From Candidatus Enterococcus huntleyi (GTDB taxonomy: Bacteria; Bacillota; Bacilli; Lactobacillales; Enterococcaceae): DNA of 64,000 nucleotides. Numbering within the stretch: position 1 is the first letter of the stretch; the number at the start of each line of letters is the position of its first letter. Position numbers and translations under genes: made by a program. Where the stretch lies: NCBI RefSeq assembly GCF_009933175.1, contig NZ_MAEJ01000030.1, positions 1-64,000 of the forward strand, read 5' to 3'. Below the pieces are notes generated by a model, which made no database searches, was not told where the DNA came from, and saw only the letters and a program-made list of their open reading frames with translations. Shown piece after piece: positions 35,694 through 44,272 of the stretch.

Positions 35694-37880
35694 ATGAAAA
35701 AATTATTTAGTTTTGAGTTTTGGCAAAAATTTGGGAAAGCCCTCATGGTGGTGGTAGCCGTCATGCCGGCTGCTGGATTAATGATTAGTATTGGGAAATC
35801 AATTCCCTTGATTAATCCAGATTGGGCACCGCTTGTGACAACAGGAAGTGTGATTGAAGCGTTAGGTTGGGCAGTTATTAATAATCTTCATTTACTATTT
35901 GCCCTAGCGATTGGTGGTAGCTGGGCCAAAGAACGAGCAGGCGGGGCATTTGCTGCCGGGATTTCGTTTGTCTTGATTAACCAAGTGACCGGCGCCATTT
36001 TTGGTGTGACCAATGAGATGCTCGCCGATGAGCAAGCTTTCACACACACATTATTTGGTACAAAAATTATGGTCAAAGGATTTTTCACCAGCGTTTTAGA
36101 AGCACCGGCTTTAAATATGGGTGTCTTTGTTGGGATTATCGCCGGATTTGTTGGGGCAATGGCCTTCAATAAATTCTATAATTTCAGAAAATTACCAGAT
36201 GCGTTATCATTCTTTAACGGCAAGCGTTTCGTCCCATTTGTCGTGATTGCCTGGTCAACTTTAGTTGCTTTGGCCTTAGCAATAGTCTGGCCTTATATCC
36301 AAGCAGGAATTAACAACTTTGGTTTGTGGATTGCTCAATCGCAAGACACAGCTCCTGTCTTAGCACCATTCTTATATGGAACATTGGAACGTCTATTGTT
36401 ACCATTTGGCTTGCATCATATGTTGACGATTCCAATCAACTATACGCAATTAGGCGGGACCTATGAAATTCTTTCTGGCGCACAAGCTGGAACACAAGTT
36501 TTTGGGCAAGATCCATTATGGTTAGCGTGGGCCACAGACTTAGTTAACTTAAAAGGTGCCGGTGATATGACGCAATATAATTACGTCTTAGAAAACTGGA
36601 CGCCGGCTCGTTTCAAAGTCGGACAAATGATTGGTTCATCAGGGATTTTGATGGGGCTATCTTTGGCAATGTTCCGTAATGTCGATGCCGACAAACGCGA
36701 TAAATATAAATCAATGTACTTTTCAGCAGCGCTTGCTGTGTTCCTAACAGGGGTCACTGAGCCGCTAGAATTTATGTTCATGTTTGCTGCGGTGCCGCTA
36801 TATATTGTCTATGCAGTCATTCAAGGGGCAGCCTTCGCGATGGCGGATATTTTATCACTCCGTGTGCATTCATTCGGGAACATCGAATTATTGACAAGAA
36901 CGCCGTTAGCAATCAAAGCGGGTCTAGGAGGCGATTTGATTAACTTCGTCTTGATGGTCGTCTTGTTTGCCGTCGTGACGTACTTCTTATCAAACTTCTT
37001 AATCAAGAAATTTAATTTTGCCACACCTGGTCGAAATGGAAATTATGATGGCGAAGCCGCTGAAGGTTCTGGAAATGGCGATGCAGCAGGTAATGCCGCT
37101 AAGGCCGATCAACAAGTGATTGACGTCATTAATCTATTAGGTGGTCGCGAAAATATTAAAGATGTCGACGCATGCATGACTCGTTTGCGCGTCAGCGTCA
37201 AGGAACATGAAAAAGTTGGCAGTGAAGAAGCTTGGAAAAAAGCTGGAGCGATGGGCTTAATCGTCAAAGATAATGGTGTCCAAGCAGTTTATGGACCAAA
37301 AGCCGATGTCTTGAAATCTGATATTCAAGATTTACTAGAATCAGGCGCGGAGATTCCTAAAACGGTTGTGAGTGAAGTCAGTGAATCATCTTCGGCAACA
37401 CCGGTAGTATCTGGATTTGTCGGCAAGAAAGAAATGCTGCACTCATTAGTTGAAGGAACAGTTATTCCAATCGAAGAAGTAACAGATGAAGTCTTCTCAC
37501 AAAAAATGATGGGTGACGGGTTTGCCGTTATTCCTACAGATAGTAAAATTTACGCGCCAGTAGCCGGCAAAATTGTCAGCATTTTCCCAACGAAACATGC
37601 ATTAGGCATTCAGACTGCCGATGGCGTAGACGTACTGATTCATATGGGACTTGATACGGTGGAAATGAAGGATCCAGCGTTTGAAATCTTAGTTACAGAA
37701 GGCCAAACGGTCAAAGCTGGTGAGCAATTAGCTAATGCAAATCTTGCAAAAATTGAAGCAGCAGGCAAAGCAACAACTATGATTGTTGTCTTTACCAATG
37801 GAGAGAAAATCGCAAATTATCAGCTAGAAGAAACTGGCGACAAACCTGCTAAATCAGAGATTGGTTATTTGGAAGTTTAA
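35694..37880 (+). CDS. malT: Maltose PTS permease, EIICBA (glucose superfamily)
   Basis: The 728 aa product contains all three PTS domains. An EIIC of about ten helices spans roughly residues 5-445 (GLHHMLTIPINYTQLGG). An EIIB follows at about 470-555 with the phospho-Cys in VDACMTRLRV. EIIA is at about 590-715 with the phospho-His in VDVLIHMGLDTVEMK. It imports maltose as maltose 6'-phosphate. The position, divergent from malP and followed by mapP, matches E. faecalis MalT. The start at 35694 follows GGAGAAG. An intrinsic terminator separates it from mapP, so mapP expression may be reduced relative to malT. Confidence 0.92.
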   Translation: MKKLFSFEFWQKFGKALMVVVAVMPAAGLMISIGKSIPLINPDWAPLVTTGSVIEALGWAVINNLHLLFALAIGGSWAKERAGGAFAAGISFVLINQVTGAIFGVTNEMLADEQAFTHTLFGTKIMVKGFFTSVLEAPALNMGVFVGIIAGFVGAMAFNKFYNFRKLPDALSFFNGKRFVPFVVIAWSTLVALALAIVWPYIQAGINNFGLWIAQSQDTAPVLAPFLYGTLERLLLPFGLHHMLTIPINYTQLGGTYEILSGAQAGTQVFGQDPLWLAWATDLVNLKGAGDMTQYNYVLENWTPARFKVGQMIGSSGILMGLSLAMFRNVDADKRDKYKSMYFSAALAVFLTGVTEPLEFMFMFAAVPLYIVYAVIQGAAFAMADILSLRVHSFGNIELLTRTPLAIKAGLGGDLINFVLMVVLFAVVTYFLSNFLIKKFNFATPGRNGNYDGEAAEGSGNGDAAGNAAKADQQVIDVINLLGGRENIKDVDACMTRLRVSVKEHEKVGSEEAWKKAGAMGLIVKDNGVQAVYGPKADVLKSDIQDLLESGAEIPKTVVSEVSESSSATPVVSGFVGKKEMLHSLVEGTVIPIEEVTDEVFSQKMMGDGFAVIPTDSKIYAPVAGKIVSIFPTKHALGIQTADGVDVLIHMGLDTVEMKDPAFEILVTEGQTVKAGEQLANANLAKIEAAGKATTMIVVFTNGEKIANYQLEETGDKPAKSEIGYLEV

Positions 37881-37947
37881 GCAATCTAGTCAAACAAATT
37901 AAAGTTTGATAGACTAGCTGTAGTGAGATAAATCAGACAAAAAACGA

Positions 37948-37980
37948 GAAGGCTGTGACAACTGTCGCAGCCTTTTTGTT
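37948..37980 (+). terminator. Intrinsic terminator between malT and mapP
   Basis: AAGGCTG and CAGCCTT arms with inner GACA/TGTC, then five Ts. It lies 17 bases before the mapP start, with no separate mapP promoter seen, so partial read-through is implied. Confidence 0.7.
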
Positions 37981-37997
37981 CAAGATAGGAGAAATAA

Positions 37998-38828
37998 ATG
38001 AAGATTCTGACATTGAATACCCATAGTTGGATTGAAGAGAATCCGTTAGAGAAATTAGAAGAATTGGCCCAAAGTATTTTGGCGATGGATGCGGATGTGA
38101 TTGGCTTACAAGAAGTTAATCAACTGATTAAGGCTGAAACGATTGAGTTGAATGAGTATTTTCATGCAGCAGAGAATCAAGCGGCCATTAAGAAAGATAA
38201 TTTTGCCTATCTGCTGGTTGAAAGATTAAAAGAACTCGGTATCATCTATCATTGGTGCTGGATGTCTAGCCATATTGGCTATGATATCTATGAAGAGGGC
38301 GCGGCAATTTTATCTAAAACGCCACTTGTTGCTGAGTCGCTAATTGTCTCTGAGTCGATTGAATTTACTGATTATCATACCCGAAGAGTGGTAGGTGCGG
38401 TAACGACAGTCGATGAGGAAGAAATCTATGTACTGAGTAGTCATTTCTCGTGGTGGATTGATGAAACTAATGGCTTTTCTAGAGAATGGCGCACAACTGA
38501 AGCGCATCTTGCGACAAAACAGCTCCCACTTTTTGTCGTCGGTGACTTGAATAATCCGGCGCATATTAACGACGAAGGTTACCGTTTAGTGGAAAATACT
38601 GATCTCGCTCTCAGCGATTCATTTGTGGCTGCTGAACATAAATTAGGTGAAGCAACGATTGAAAAAGTTATTGATGGTTGGGAAGGCAATACTGAAAATT
38701 TACGGATTGATTATATTTTCGTTCCCCAAAAATTTCATGTAGAGCACTATGAAGTCGTTTTTAACGGGCAACGAACATCGATTGTCAGTGACCATTTTGG
38801 CGTGCTTGTATCGGGAAAACTGAAATAA
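37998..38828 (+). CDS. mapP: Maltose 6'-phosphate phosphatase
   Basis: This 276 aa protein is of the endonuclease/exonuclease/phosphatase fold: the metal Glu in VIGLQEVNQ, the Asp/Asn pair in VVGDLNNPAH, and the final SDHFGVLV. In E. faecalis the gene at this place encodes MapP, which removes phosphate from maltose 6'-phosphate so that maltose phosphorylase can use the sugar. Synteny here is complete, so the assignment is strong though not proven by motif alone. The start has AGGAGA seven bases upstream. Confidence 0.88.
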   Translation: MKILTLNTHSWIEENPLEKLEELAQSILAMDADVIGLQEVNQLIKAETIELNEYFHAAENQAAIKKDNFAYLLVERLKELGIIYHWCWMSSHIGYDIYEEGAAILSKTPLVAESLIVSESIEFTDYHTRRVVGAVTTVDEEEIYVLSSHFSWWIDETNGFSREWRTTEAHLATKQLPLFVVGDLNNPAHINDEGYRLVENTDLALSDSFVAAEHKLGEATIEKVIDGWEGNTENLRIDYIFVPQKFHVEHYEVVFNGQRTSIVSDHFGVLVSGKLK

Positions 38829-38841
38829 TTAAAAAAAGGTG

Positions 38842-38870
38842 TTGACAAATGAAAATTAGAGAAGTAAACT
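38842..38870 (+). promoter_or_regulatory. Promoter of the methionine T-box operon
   Basis: Consensus TTGACA (38842-38847), 17 bases, then TAAACT (38865-38870), placing the start of the leader RNA near 38877. Confidence 0.8.
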
Positions 38871-38876
38871 AACTTC

Positions 38877-39193
38877 AATATCTAATTGAATTTTAATTTA
38901 CGTTGAAGAGAAGAGTAGCAAATGCGTTGAGGCAAGAGAACCCGGATGGTGAGAAAGGGGACTTAGCAAGTTTGTGAAGATGAGCTCTGAGTTTTTATAT
39001 GGTTCACGCCATATAAACGGGTGCAACCGTTATATTGCCCGGTTTCAACAGGAACCAGTGAGGTGCTTTTCGTGAGGAAAGTATAAATGAGGGTGGTAAC
39101 GCGAAAGCATTCGTCCCTTTGTTTGTCGAAGAATCGGCAGGCAAAGGGACGGATGCTTTTTTTAATATATTACAAAAAATGGAGGAATTACTG
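38877..39193 (+). ncRNA. T-box riboswitch leader, Met-specific
   Basis: The leader has the parts of a T-box. AGAGTA at about 38914 (5' side of the specifier loop) faces the specifier codon ATG at 38980-38982 within GAAGATGAGC. The T-box sequence GGGTGGTAACGCG lies near 39091, followed by an antiterminator/terminator choice: arms GCATTCGTCCCTTTG (39107) and CAAAGGGACGGATGC (39142) end in eight Ts at about 39163. An uncharged methionyl-tRNA would therefore allow read-through to the MetE-like gene. Specifier assignment is by reading and fits the downstream genes. Confidence 0.9.
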
Positions 39194-40357
39194 ATGACAA
39201 ACACACAAACGCAAACACTAACAAAGAGAACGACTCCCCCTTTTCGCTACGATGTAGTGGGGAGCTACTTGAGACCGCAAGCCCTAAGAGAGGCCCGGGA
39301 AGCCTTTGATGCAGGTAAGCTTGACCAAGCAGAATTGAAAAAGGTTGAAGACAAAGAAATTATTGAGTTAATTAAAAAACAAGAAGCCGCTGGACTGAAA
39401 GCTGTCACAGATGGAGAATTTCGTCGTAGCTGGTGGCATTTAGATTTCTTCTGGGGCTTAAACGGGATTGATTTCCATATACCAAAACATGGTTACTTTT
39501 TCCATGGTGAAGAAACACGACCAGGAACAGTTATTGTGACTGGCAAAATTTCTGGTGACAATCATCCCTTCGTAGAGGATTACAAATTCACTAGAGCACA
39601 CACGTCAGAAGGCGTGGAAGTCAAACAAACATTACCCGCGCCGGCGCAATTATTGGTTGAGTTATTGAGTCCAGATAATCGCCCAACAGTTGATAAGTTT
39701 TACGATAGTGTAGAAGCGTTGGTTGCCGATATTACTGCGGCATATAAAAAAGTGGTGGCTGATTTATACGAAGCTGGTGCTCGCGTGCTTCAATTTGATG
39801 ATTGTACCTGGGGCGTATTGGTTGCACCATTACCTGAAGGCTTTATCGCTGACACAGAAGGTGCAAAGGATGAAAAAGCCGTCCGTAATGAATTAAAACA
39901 ATTATATCTTGCCACAAACAATGCTGTATTTGAAGGCTTGCCAGAGGACTTAGTTGTCAACACGCATGTCTGCCGCGGCAATTATCATTCAACGTGGGCT
40001 GCAGCGGGTGGCTATGAAGATGTCGCCGACGCATTGTTTGGTGAAGAAAAAGTCAATGCGTATTACCTTGAATACGATAGTGATCGCTCAGGTGGTTTTG
40101 AGCCGTTGAAGCAAGTTAAAGATAAGCTGGTTGTTTTAGGGCTGATTACTTCTAAAAGTGGTGCACTAGAAAATCGTCAAGATGTGATTGATCGGATTCA
40201 TGAAGCCGCGAACTACGTGCCACTTAATGATTTATGTCTGAGTACACAGTGTGGCTTTGCTTCTACTGAAGAGGGCAATATCTTAACCGAAGACGAGCAA
40301 TGGGAAAAGATTGCTTTCGTCAAATCAATCGCTGAAGAAGTTTGGGGCGTTGAATAG
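39194..40357 (+). CDS. Cobalamin-independent methionine synthase-like methyltransferase
   Basis: The 387 aa protein has only the C-terminal catalytic half of MetE, like B. subtilis YxjG/YxjH. Zinc ligands are seen in NTHVCRGN (His, Cys) and LCLSTQCGF (Cys), and the ADGEFRRSWWH-like segment TDGEFRRSWW binds substrate. It probably methylates homocysteine to methionine using a folate or other methyl donor. The start at 39194 is nine bases after GGAGG. It is the first gene after the T-box leader. Full-length metE or metH is not seen in the window. Confidence 0.88.
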   Translation: MTNTQTQTLTKRTTPPFRYDVVGSYLRPQALREAREAFDAGKLDQAELKKVEDKEIIELIKKQEAAGLKAVTDGEFRRSWWHLDFFWGLNGIDFHIPKHGYFFHGEETRPGTVIVTGKISGDNHPFVEDYKFTRAHTSEGVEVKQTLPAPAQLLVELLSPDNRPTVDKFYDSVEALVADITAAYKKVVADLYEAGARVLQFDDCTWGVLVAPLPEGFIADTEGAKDEKAVRNELKQLYLATNNAVFEGLPEDLVVNTHVCRGNYHSTWAAAGGYEDVADALFGEEKVNAYYLEYDSDRSGGFEPLKQVKDKLVVLGLITSKSGALENRQDVIDRIHEAANYVPLNDLCLSTQCGFASTEEGNILTEDEQWEKIAFVKSIAEEVWGVE

Positions 40358-40483
40358 AAACAACCAGAATTAATTTAAATAAATGAGTAAATGAATGTAT
40401 GAGTGAATAAATAAGCCTATATGGGCCATGCAAAAATTCATAAATGCGTATAAAAATAATTTAACTGTAGAGGAGAATAAAAG

Positions 40484-40957
40484 ATGGCAGAAGTTGAAAG
40501 TTTTACACTAGATCACACGAAGGTAAAAGCCCCTTATGTAAGAGAAATCACCAGTGAACAAGGACCTAAAGGCGATGTCTTAACAAACTTTGATTTGCGC
40601 TTTGTACAACCAAATGAAAATGCGATTCCAACAGCGGGGTTACATACACTTGAACACTTATTAGCAGATTTATTGAGAGATCGCATCGAAGGGATCATTG
40701 ACTGTTCACCATTTGGTTGCCGCACCGGCTTCCATTTGATTGTCTGGGGCAGTCCTTCAGCAACAGAAGTCGCAACGGCTTTAAAAGAAGCCTTAGAAAA
40801 AATTGCAACGACCATCGAGTGGGAAGATGTCCAAGGTACAGATATCATCAGCTGTGGCAATTACAAGGACCACTCACTATTTGCCGCTAAGGAATGGTCT
40901 AAACTGGTTTTAGAAGCAGGTATTAGTGATGATGCTTTTGTGCGTCAGGTTGTCTAA
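40484..40957 (+). CDS. luxS: S-ribosylhomocysteine lyase LuxS
   Basis: This 157 aa Fe/Zn enzyme splits S-ribosylhomocysteine into homocysteine and DPD, the AI-2 precursor. [13 protein letters not shown] gives the His-x-x-Glu-His metal site, and [13 protein letters not shown] carries the catalytic Cys and the second conserved motif. The length is normal. AGAGGAG precedes the ATG. It follows the methyltransferase gene by 126 bases without a terminator, and recycles homocysteine for the same pathway, so T-box control may reach it. Confidence 0.95.
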   Translation: MAEVESFTLDHTKVKAPYVREITSEQGPKGDVLTNFDLRFVQPNENAIPTAGLHTLEHLLADLLRDRIEGIIDCSPFGCRTGFHLIVWGSPSATEVATALKEALEKIATTIEWEDVQGTDIISCGNYKDHSLFAAKEWSKLVLEAGISDDAFVRQVV

Positions 40958-41025
40958 AAAGAGAGTGAATTTCTGAAATAAAGCGAATGAAACAATTGCG
41001 TAATTAACTTGAAAGGAGGAAATGA

Positions 41026-41802
41026 ATGAGTTTATTTGAAGAATTAAATAAAAAAATTGTCTTCGTAGTCGGCGGTGCCAGTGGGATTGGTGCGGCGATT
41101 GTGGAAACTTTTCGAAACGAAGGGGCAGTCGTTGTCAATGCGGACTATCTATATGAAAATCGTCAGTTAGTAGCAAGTCAGGAAAACTACTGGCAAGTGC
41201 ACCTTGATGTGGCAAATGAGGCGACGGTTGAACAGGTGGTTAGCCAATTAGTTGAACACTCGCTGGTTCCAGATATTTTTGTCGAAGTCGCGGGGATTTC
41301 GACGATGGATTTTCTGACGGAGAGTCAAACCAATGATTTCGACCGAGTCTTTGCGGTTAATACGCGTGGCGTCTACCTGACGTCGAAGCTGATTGTCAGA
41401 GAGATGCAAAAGCAACACAAAAAAGGCCGCGTGATTATCATTGCTTCACAGGCAGGGAAAAATCCTTACCGTGGCATGTCAGCCTATGTTGCTTCAAAAC
41501 ATGCCGTAATTGGTTTAACTAAAACGCTGGCGTTAGAAGTAGCCAAGGATCAGATTCTTGTGAACGCTGTTTGTCCAGGAATAATTGAAACAAAAATGAA
41601 GCACACTGAACGTGAGATTGGTGGGCAATTAAGAAATATGACCGCCGAAGAGGTTTTGGCAGAGGACATCAGTCAAGTCCCAATTGGCCGGACAGGACAA
41701 CCCCAAGATGTTGCCAATGTTGTTCTTTTTCTTGCCAGCCCATTAGCTAGTTATATGACCGGGCAAGCAATCAATGTAACCGGAGGCATGACGATGCACT
41801 AA
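41026..41802 (+). CDS. Short-chain dehydrogenase/reductase
   Basis: The 258 aa protein is a classical SDR: cofactor motif VVGGASGIGAAI (residues 13-24), NADYLY after strand 2 (NAD preference), catalytic Ser in IIIASQAGKNP, and YVASK (Tyr/Lys, around 155-159). Its substrate is unknown. The placement between luxS and metQ within the methionine-related group is odd, since no SDR step is known in methionine recycling. The start has AGGAGG, 69 bases after luxS. Confidence 0.87.
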   Translation: MSLFEELNKKIVFVVGGASGIGAAIVETFRNEGAVVVNADYLYENRQLVASQENYWQVHLDVANEATVEQVVSQLVEHSLVPDIFVEVAGISTMDFLTESQTNDFDRVFAVNTRGVYLTSKLIVREMQKQHKKGRVIIIASQAGKNPYRGMSAYVASKHAVIGLTKTLALEVAKDQILVNAVCPGIIETKMKHTEREIGGQLRNMTAEEVLAEDISQVPIGRTGQPQDVANVVLFLASPLASYMTGQAINVTGGMTMH

Positions 41803-42018
41803 AGGGAAATGATTGCTGCAGGAGAGAATAAAACGATCAATCGAATAATTGCTTAACTGGTTAAAAAAATGATGAATAGTTGTTATTTATATAACGAATA
41901 GAAATAGATAGAGCGGGTATGATAAATAACTGTGATTGATAAACAGTCGCTAAGAAATAATTTGTGAGTACGCGCAAAAACTGAAATGTAGTTAATAAGT
42001 AGAAAAGGTGGGATTGGG

Positions 42019-42858
42019 ATGAAAAAATTAATTGGCTTAGTTTTACTCTCAGTGAGTTTGGTGGTGTTCGCGGCTTGTGGCTCATCGGAAGCTGCTGAAA
42101 AGGGAAAAATTGTTGTTGGTTCACAAGGCTCAGATGCTGATGTCTGGAAATTTATTGCCAAATCAGATGCAGCAAAAGAGGCGGGATTAACGATTGAGGT
42201 CCAGGAGATTGATGGGGGACCGCAGTTAAATAATGCAACATCTGAAGGCGAAGTTGATGTCAATGCGTTTCAATCATTGGGATATTTGAAAAGTTATAAC
42301 AATGATGGCGGCGGTGAATTGGCACCCATAGGCACAACTTACATGGAACCGCTCGGGGTTTATTCCTCTAAGGTAGACAAAATTGAGGATGTCAAAGAAA
42401 ATTCAGTCGTGGCATTAGCAGACAATCCAGCGAATACAGCGCGCGGGTTAAAATTGTTAGAAGCAGCCGGATTGATTAAGCTGAAAGACGATTTTGATAG
42501 CGGAACAGGAACCCCATCTGATGTCGTGGAAAACCCTAAAAACTTAGAATTTACTTTAATTGATGATACAACCGGCCCCCGCGTCTTACCTGATGTCGAC
42601 TTGGTATTGATTAGTAATACAGTCGCTTTAGAAGGCGGCTTGAATGTACTGAAGGATGCCATTTACTATGAAAAAGTTAATGAAGACACCGAAGACAGCA
42701 TCAACGTATTGGCGACTAAAAAAAGTCGTGCTGACGATGCAGAGTTACTCAAATTAGTTGACCTGTACCATAGTAAAGAAGTCCAAGACTACGTTGAAAA
42801 AACGTTTGAAGGAACCAAAGTTGAAGTGAAACAAGATATCGCATCAATCTTCAAATAA
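42019..42858 (+). CDS. metQ: Methionine-binding lipoprotein (NlpA/MetQ family)
   Basis: This 279 aa lipoprotein has a signal peptide ending in the lipobox FAAC (Cys 20) and the NlpA family pattern (KIVVGSQGSDADVWKF, NAFQSLGYLKSYN, LGVYSSKVDKIEDV). It should capture methionine for a MetNI ABC importer. The ATPase and permease genes do not adjoin it, so it is either a separate extra binding protein or uses a MetNI encoded elsewhere. It lies 216 bases after the SDR, still without a terminator in between. A terminator follows at 42921. Confidence 0.88.
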   Translation: MKKLIGLVLLSVSLVVFAACGSSEAAEKGKIVVGSQGSDADVWKFIAKSDAAKEAGLTIEVQEIDGGPQLNNATSEGEVDVNAFQSLGYLKSYNNDGGGELAPIGTTYMEPLGVYSSKVDKIEDVKENSVVALADNPANTARGLKLLEAAGLIKLKDDFDSGTGTPSDVVENPKNLEFTLIDDTTGPRVLPDVDLVLISNTVALEGGLNVLKDAIYYEKVNEDTEDSINVLATKKSRADDAELLKLVDLYHSKEVQDYVEKTFEGTKVEVKQDIASIFK

Positions 42859-42920
42859 TCGACTTGCTGTAGAGTTGGATAAATAAGTTTGATCAATTGA
42901 GGATTCGATAGATTCAAAAA

Positions 42921-42967
42921 CTAAGAAGGGACATTCATTTTGGTGAGTGTTCCTTCTTACGTTTTTT
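42921..42967 (+). terminator. Intrinsic terminator of the methionine operon
   Basis: AAGAAGGGACATTCA and TGAGTGTTCCTTCTT arms with small mismatches and a TTTTTT tail. Confidence 0.8.
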
Positions 42968-43029
42968 CGTCAAAGAATTATAAATATTGTGCCTGTTGGG
43001 AAGCTCTGTAAAACTACTTGTCCAGTAAA

Positions 43030-43320
43030 TGTTCTATTGAATTTGTAAGGATATATAACACGTATATAGTTAGGTTTGAATGGATTATCTATTGAAAAGG
43101 ATCGTTTCTAAATTTCCGTTTTATTTATTGGGAAAAAGTGGATTTTGTGTTTTTTGAAGAAAAATAAATTGAACTTCCAAAATAATACCCCAAAAGATTA
43201 AGTATACTTAATCTTTGGAGGTATTCCTTCTATTGAGCATCAAATAAGCGTCAAAATTCTTCACACGTAAATAGGGCAAAATAGTAAGTATACTTAACCT
43301 TTCATTATTTGGAGGATTCC
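43030..43320 (+). repeat. Structured AT-rich repeat, copy B
   Basis: Aligned with copy A from GGATATATAACAC (43049) to TAAGTATACTTA (43285-43296). The hairpin at about 43185-43226 has AATACC/GGTATT outer arms and CCAAAAGATT/AATCTTTGG inner arms around TTAAGTATACTTAA. It lacks the 3' extension shared by copies A and C. It forms a tandem pair with copy C about 530 bases downstream, upstream of the lsa-like gene. Confidence 0.8.
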
Positions 43321-43529
43321 CTGTTGCTAGAGGTGGTAACTGCTAATTTGATTAAATAAATCGATAAGATAACAGGAAAAGGAATACATTCGATAGTAAT
43401 TTTCGGCGAAATATCAAGGATCAATCCGCATGGAAGATGATAGGTAGTCTAATTAGCTCTTATAGTTAGTTTTTTTTGTTCCCTTTTGGATGTTGGGCGT
43501 TTTGCTAGAGATAAGATGCTTCGAAAGTA
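43321..43529. other. Spacer between repeats B and C
   Basis: Not coding in any convincing frame. No shared motif with the repeats on either side. Confidence 0.35.
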
Positions 43530-43955
43530 ACTCGCATAGTTGAAATCTAGAGGAGTATACAAATGTACTATTGAATTCATAAGGATATATAACACATTTT
43601 AAGTTAAGTTTGAATTCAGAAATCTAGAATATCTGCTGAAAAAAACTAAGAACATCGTCTCAAAATTTTTTTTATTATTTTTAAGGAAAATATAGCTTTT
43701 GTATTTTTTGAGGAATAAAAAATTGAACGTCCAAAATTAGAACCCAAAAAATTAAGTATACTGTATATTTTGGGTATTTTTTCTATTAGGTGTCAAATAA
43801 GCGTCAAAATTCTTCAGATGATAAATGGGCAAAATAGTAAGTATACTTACTATTTCCTTGTTTTTTAGATTTAAGAGTTAGGTACTGCCTGAATTAAGAA
43901 ATACTTGTCAAAGTAAGACTATCGAAAGAAAAAATAACAATGACTGAAAATAGTC
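43530..43955 (+). repeat. Structured AT-rich repeat, copy C
   Basis: The most similar copy to A over its full length, from GGATATATAACAC (43583) to AACAATGACT (near 43936-43945). The hairpin at about 43742-43777 has CCCAAAAAAT/ATATTTTGGG arms around TTAAGTATACTG, one base pair of which differs from A and B, with the opposite arm changed too. A second TAAGTATACTTA is at 43838-43849. No ORF is supported. Confidence 0.8.
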
Positions 43956-44027
43956 TTGTCGGGAAACAGAAGAGAGGAGATGGCCATAGAATGGGCGAAA
44001 CTGTTCATTAATATAGACGCAAGGGTC

Positions 44028-44057
44028 TTGACAGTGCTGCACTCTACATGCTATCCT
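44028..44057 (+). promoter_or_regulatory. Promoter of the lsa-like leader
   Basis: Perfect TTGACA (44028-44033), 18 bases, then TATCCT (44052-44057). Transcription would begin near 44064, giving a leader of about 209 bases before the lsa-like start. Confidence 0.7.
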
Positions 44058-44092
44058 TTTGTTATTATAAACGAAAAGTGAGGGATCGCGCA

Positions 44093-44104
44093 TTGAAAAT
44101 TTAA
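44093..44104 (+). CDS. Three-codon leader ORF (TTG AAA ATT TAA) of the lsa-like gene
   Basis: GAGGGA at 44080-44085 lies seven bases before a TTG codon that opens a three-residue frame (Met-Lys-Ile) ending in TAA. Ribosome stalling on such a minimal ORF in the presence of antibiotic is a known way of controlling ABC-F genes in Firmicutes. Here it sits between a consensus promoter and two hairpins that precede a terminator (44225-44259). Coding status is an inference from site, spacing and context. Confidence 0.45.
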   Translation: MKI

Positions 44105-44119
44105 GTCAAACTGTTGAAG

Positions 44120-44259
44120 CTGCATTCAGACTAATACCGAACAATGGGATTAGTGTGCAGATTTTCAGGATTGGCTTGAGCTTTCTTATGCGGGGTCTCT
44201 TTTTGATCTCATAAAAGCTTATTTAGGGCCATCTCTGAAAATTAGAGGGGCTCTTTTTT
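44120..44259 (+). promoter_or_regulatory. Attenuator hairpins and terminator ahead of the lsa-like gene
   Basis: Three stems are visible. At 44120-44160: CTGCA with TGCAG and CTAAT with ATTAG. At 44179-44220: AGCTTTCTTATG with CATAAAAGCT. At 44225-44259: AGGGCCATCTCT with AGAGGGGCTCT, then six Ts. The last is an intrinsic terminator 13 bases before the ATG at 44273, only three bases before its GAGGTGAG site. A terminator upstream of a gene on the same transcript implies conditional read-through. Confidence 0.75.
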
Positions 44260-44272
44260 ATGAGGTGAGAAT

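Noticed and set aside
35888-37024. Several antisense open frames within malT
   Set aside because: They mirror the codon pattern of malT, lack ribosome binding sites and are shadows of the gene.
39004-39204. Minus-strand frame in the T-box leader
   Set aside because: It overlaps the T-box and terminator sequences and has no start signals.
43030-43955. Possible CRISPR or iteron array
   Set aside because: Only two copies of a roughly 300-400 base unit occur, without short regular repeats and spacers, and no cas or rep gene is near.
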